Shown here: positions 42,601-44,961 of the stretch, piece by piece
How the letters are laid out: the number at the start of each line of letters is the position of its first letter
Numbering within the stretch: the first letter of the stretch is position 1
Assembly (NCBI GenBank): GCA_944384515.1
Contig: CALWTU010000114.1
Location: 1-44,961 of the forward strand
Length of the DNA stretch: 44,961 bases
Direction: 5' to 3'
Origin: an uncultured Clostridia bacterium
Lineage (GTDB): Bacteria; Bacillota; Clostridia; Oscillospirales; CAG-272
Translations under genes and position numbers: made by a program
The notes under the pieces: generated by a model
What the model saw: only the letters and a program-made list of their open reading frames with translations
Told to the model about the DNA's origin: nothing
Databases searched by the model: none

Positions 42601-44961
42601 TATACTAAGATGCCCAATGCGGATACAGTGGTTTATGCGGTATTTACAAAGCCGGATGTTACTGTTGTCGGCGGAGTTGACAAGGTATATGACGGTATTG
42701 CTTCCGATCTTGAGGTTGTTGTAAACTATCCCGGTCTTAATGAGAATACACAGCTTTACTATCAGTGGTATAAAGACGGCGTTCTGATTGACGGCGCAAC
42801 TTCCGGTAAATACAGCGTTGTGAATGTATCCGACAGCGGTACATATTACTGCGAGGTAACGATTGTTGACGAGTTCAGAAATGATACCGTAAAAACGAAT
42901 ACTGTAGTAGTAAATATCACACCCAAGCCCATAGATCTTAACGAAAATGTAGAGTGGCAGGATGAACTTATATTCCTCTATGACGGCACACTTAAGGAAA
43001 TCGGCTTCAAGTACATTTCCGACAAGTTTGTCCTCATGTCCATCAGTGGTAATAAAGCTACCGAGGCGGGCAATTATACAGCGGAGGCTGTATTCGGACT
43101 TGTCGACGGAAACTACACGTTTGCAAACGGTGTTAATACCGTATCGGTTGATTGGGTAATTACAAGCGAGCCTATATCCTATGATGACAGCGATATATTC
43201 TGGGATTACACAGATCCGTTTACTTACAGAACCGAAAACGGTGCGGCTGTTGAATATACAGTAAGTATCAAGGATCTTCCTATGGGACTTGCCGTAACAT
43301 ATCTTGGAAATGTTCAGTCAAGCGCAGGTGTTTACACAGCTGAGGCTAAGATTGTATCTACAAGCTCCGCTGTTATCTGGGCAGGTTCTGAAACAATTAC
43401 TCTCAGTTGGGAGATAAAGAAGGCGGACTTTGACATTTCAACTGTTATATGGAATGACAAATTCGTTTACAACAAAACAGATATAACAGTGTCAGTCGAG
43501 TTGCCGTTTGACCTTGTAGACAATGTAACTCTTACAGGAGATGTTACAAAACGCAATGTCGGCACATATAAAGCAGTTCTTACATTGACAGAAGATTCAA
43601 ACTATAATTATGTAAATTCAGCAAGTATTGAGCACGAGTGGAGTATTACTCCCCTTGAGTTTGACCTTTCCGGATTGGAATGGGGTTACGATGACGAGAA
43701 TCCGTTTATCTATAACGGATCGGAGCAGGGTGTTTATATTAAAAATCTTGATGAAATTGTTGTAACTTACACCGATAACCTTAAGACAAATGCCGGTGTT
43801 TATACAGCAAGTGCGATTATCGACCCTGAGGCTGAAATAAACAAGAACTATACGTTTGTAGGTGAGATTGCTACACTGTCATGGAAAATTAACAAGGCAG
43901 AACTTGACCTTGGAGATTTGACATGGAACTATAACGGACCGTTTATTTATGACGCGACTGAGAAGACAGTTTACCTTGTAGATAAAGACGGCAACAGAGT
44001 TGAAGGATTTATATACATTTGCGACGAAACATATACAAATGTAGCAACAGCAGTAGGAAAATATATAGCTAAAGCTGTTATTGACAGTGATAACTATATT
44101 ATAACCGGAAACTTCCCGGCAGAGATCGAATGGGAAATCATGCGCGGACGCTACGATATGAGCGGAATAAAATTCGAAGATAAGACAGTTCTCTTTGACG
44201 GCAGACCGCACAGTATCGAGATTACCGGAACTCTTCCTAAGGGTGTCAGCGTAACATATGAGGGACTTTACGTTGAAGTAGGTGTATATCAGATTACAGC
44301 TAAGTTCACAGGCGATCCCAACTATGAGCCTATACCCGATATGACCGCGACTCTTACTATTCTTGCCGCAGAAGATTATAACAATGATTTTGTTATCAAG
44401 GATTCAGACGGTAACATCATTATTGAAATCAAGGCAGAGAACGGTATTGACTCAAGATATAAGCTTGTTTACAATAATGTAACCGGAACATACGACGTAT
44501 TCCTTAATAACGATGTATTCGGAGAGGGCAAGGCAGGTTATGTCGGCGTTGTATACGATATCTTCTTTGCACTGGGCTCCACAGAACATCCGGTGAATAA
44601 TAACTTTACAGTAAGACTTCTTATACCGACAGAACTCCGCCAGGATGGCAAGACACTTAAGGTAATTTATATTGCAGATAACGGCAGCATTCAGGACATG
44701 AATGCAACAAGAGACGGAGATTATCTTGTATTTAATACATCTCACTTCTCAAGATATGCAATTGTAGAAGTTAATACTGCTCCTGCTCCTGTAGTAGAAA
44801 ATGACTACACATGGCTTTGGGTTGTTTTGGCTATATTGCTTATAATAATTATAATCCTTATTATAATAGCAATTATTAAGAAACGCAAAGGCGGAGATAC
44901 TCCCGATGAGACACAGGAGGACGGTTCCGACAAACCTGACTTAGGTGACGACGGCAACGCT
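39682..44961 (+). CDS. Giant surface protein with helical stalk, Ig-like domain, MBG-like repeats and membrane anchor (3' partial)
   Basis: The frame is open from ATG 39682 to the window end, 1760 codons without a stop. A Sec signal peptide (about 1-29, IHAA) is followed by a long region (30-900) rich in charged helical segments with recurring DEYIESYF-like and KLDAWINELA-like units. An InlB-like segment lies at about 930-990 and an Ig-like domain at about 1000-1078 (YYQWYKDG, SGTYYCEV). Six MBG-like repeats (1079-1561) come next, then a compact domain ending in TSHFSRYAIVE. A strong membrane helix (1711-1735) is followed by KKRKGG and an acidic tail running off the window. There is no LPXTG. 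It was probably not flagged by simple gene callers here only because the stop is outside the window. Function is inferred as surface adhesion or scaffolding. Confidence 0.8.
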   Translation, partial: MNTRFKKLVTLLLILTMLFGVSATTIHAALDSDTAFGGTNGSANGDESDSVIDSVVTDWCEISYDKNGLTVIVKPSIEAIKTVNGEQLKQVLRLLIDAAKEIVVINVKDQILDSIDGDVNFDEGITVDNMWEIILGTYLNDAYGASDEQTYITFFEDLIKDTTDSKINDFIDYALKLMRTAVSLKLIKVENLPAPDEIGNKITELVESKVNSYIDTEIKNYVNKYLEWLESENAAPDLDPAVTGLINDEIKTYAKGIADAYLDGTLDISDPVNKALSDYIDGKIEAYVDELIKNYASGTDVDEQFKQLVEAKLDAWINELADAWPNRVEGNPIDSVAHDDIENKISEKLDEYIESYFNGTLTNETVKSEIENQLKINAPKVAVDMYWATKLDIEEGNTVTLPDWYLAVDSKVAEMVKEQLRDEYLDLTDEEINAAYEALTVAEIREKCSDADAISIAEQIFAEYTYSEWKGVWDSLSQQDRDTIVTEIKTTVISGSAVGDIIKEIWSSGEISASEMINSVVSSEYYQDVLKEFIQEAKFNDEYKSIIKAEIDRLVEGDKIIDVLREVVKDMKETDPEQYAQMKAVIEAKVQEKATSAEVIDKAFDIAFGMTKAEVDAKFDEYVALTVAEYTDTYNKILADPGKIDPIEMLSLLYSVKINEHVIYGQDGKSEFSVDAIKALIRELPTPAELSTMKQEDMRFRWDAVVDTQLGEFNFYLKVEVGEGYENVNKFFSLLCEYVDFSREADGTLVLDIRVPRKLTDLLLKATTTDKIPAELKEKIFLAISKTPDDVYALLKDITLDDLFKIFDYIDFEEIMSHDFFEGFPDLTEEQIKEKMKEYEAYFNKMVELAKRFYGMVPDSYKQLTIYDFYKGNGSFYAQGDATVNLEQVLTKISEKYGPLLATFFDQSEFYASAKVSVEFDGVNKIEYVVGDQVYRTGFLPEGADLSFFAGITSYNGQPILEWNTRPDGTGTTYTKMPNADTVVYAVFTKPDVTVVGGVDKVYDGIASDLEVVVNYPGLNENTQLYYQWYKDGVLIDGATSGKYSVVNVSDSGTYYCEVTIVDEFRNDTVKTNTVVVNITPKPIDLNENVEWQDELIFLYDGTLKEIGFKYISDKFVLMSISGNKATEAGNYTAEAVFGLVDGNYTFANGVNTVSVDWVITSEPISYDDSDIFWDYTDPFTYRTENGAAVEYTVSIKDLPMGLAVTYLGNVQSSAGVYTAEAKIVSTSSAVIWAGSETITLSWEIKKADFDISTVIWNDKFVYNKTDITVSVELPFDLVDNVTLTGDVTKRNVGTYKAVLTLTEDSNYNYVNSASIEHEWSITPLEFDLSGLEWGYDDENPFIYNGSEQGVYIKNLDEIVVTYTDNLKTNAGVYTASAIIDPEAEINKNYTFVGEIATLSWKINKAELDLGDLTWNYNGPFIYDATEKTVYLVDKDGNRVEGFIYICDETYTNVATAVGKYIAKAVIDSDNYIITGNFPAEIEWEIMRGRYDMSGIKFEDKTVLFDGRPHSIEITGTLPKGVSVTYEGLYVEVGVYQITAKFTGDPNYEPIPDMTATLTILAAEDYNNDFVIKDSDGNIIIEIKAENGIDSRYKLVYNNVTGTYDVFLNNDVFGEGKAGYVGVVYDIFFALGSTEHPVNNNFTVRLLIPTELRQDGKTLKVIYIADNGSIQDMNATRDGDYLVFNTSHFSRYAIVEVNTAPAPVVENDYTWLWVVLAILLIIIIILIIIAIIKKRKGGDTPDETQEDGSDKPDLGDDGNA
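42916..44364 (+). repeat. Six tandem MBG-like protein repeats
   Basis: Units at residues 1079-1161, 1162-1245, 1246-1322, 1323-1403, 1404-1486 and 1487-1561 each begin with a short hydrophobic strand plus an acidic D-x-S/D-x-x-W/F element, continue with F-x-Y-N/D-G-like and G-x-Y-x-A-x-A elements, and end in W-x-I (the last in LTIL). Units differ strongly in sequence, so the array is old. The pattern matches the MBG/Ig-like folds common in bacterial surface proteins. Confidence 0.75.

Overview
The window reads as a chromosomal segment from a low-to-moderate-GC Gram-positive bacterium, most likely a gut or rumen clostridium (Oscillospiraceae/Ruminococcaceae-like). The reasons are strong AGGAGG ribosome binding sites, TTGACA-17-TATAAT promoters, lipobox-type substrate-binding proteins, an iscS/nifS-iscU-mnmA cluster, a ROK glucokinase with its CxCGxxGC zinc site, an mglBAC operon and a liv operon. 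I see no phage, transposon, CRISPR, rRNA or tRNA signature. The window begins inside one gene and ends inside another.

Layout. 1-170: tail of a GHKL sensor kinase. 268-3976: two overlapping exporter-type ABC half-transporters. 4117-6803 (minus): a YjdF/DUF2238-like membrane protein and an M3-like zinc peptidase lipoprotein. 7171-8133 (minus): ROK glucokinase, divergent from 8341-11158: cysteine desulfurase, IscU scaffold and the tRNA thiolase MnmA, which together supply sulfur for tRNA 2-thiouridine and Fe-S clusters. 11159-12024: an 866-base gap with several hairpins, two palindromes and a strong promoter.

12025-25102 is the most unusual block. Seven tightly spaced genes encode a 1117-residue solute-binding protein, a permease pair, a secreted NHL propeller/TPR/Yip1-like membrane protein, a 1214-residue DUF5696-like secreted protein and a second permease pair. 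There is no ATPase. I infer a dedicated surface apparatus for binding, and perhaps processing and importing, a complex glycan, powered by an ATPase encoded elsewhere. Substrate and mechanism are unknown.

25103-25795 is a gap with hairpins, palindromes and a consensus promoter. 25796-30548 is a complete branched-chain amino acid importer (livJ-H-M-G-F). A 25-bp perfect inverted repeat separates it from the convergent galactose/glucose importer mglB-A-C (34409 down to 30723, minus). 34540-36120 is a COG2509-type FAD protein. 36230-39487 and 39682 to the window end encode two giant surface proteins: one with a tyrosine-rich coiled coil and InlB-like repeats, the other with a long helical region, an Ig-like domain, six MBG-like repeats and a C-terminal membrane anchor.

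Taken together, the segment is devoted to nutrient capture (glycan, galactose/glucose, branched amino acids), surface display and sulfur housekeeping. All family assignments are from motifs and memory; no search was run.
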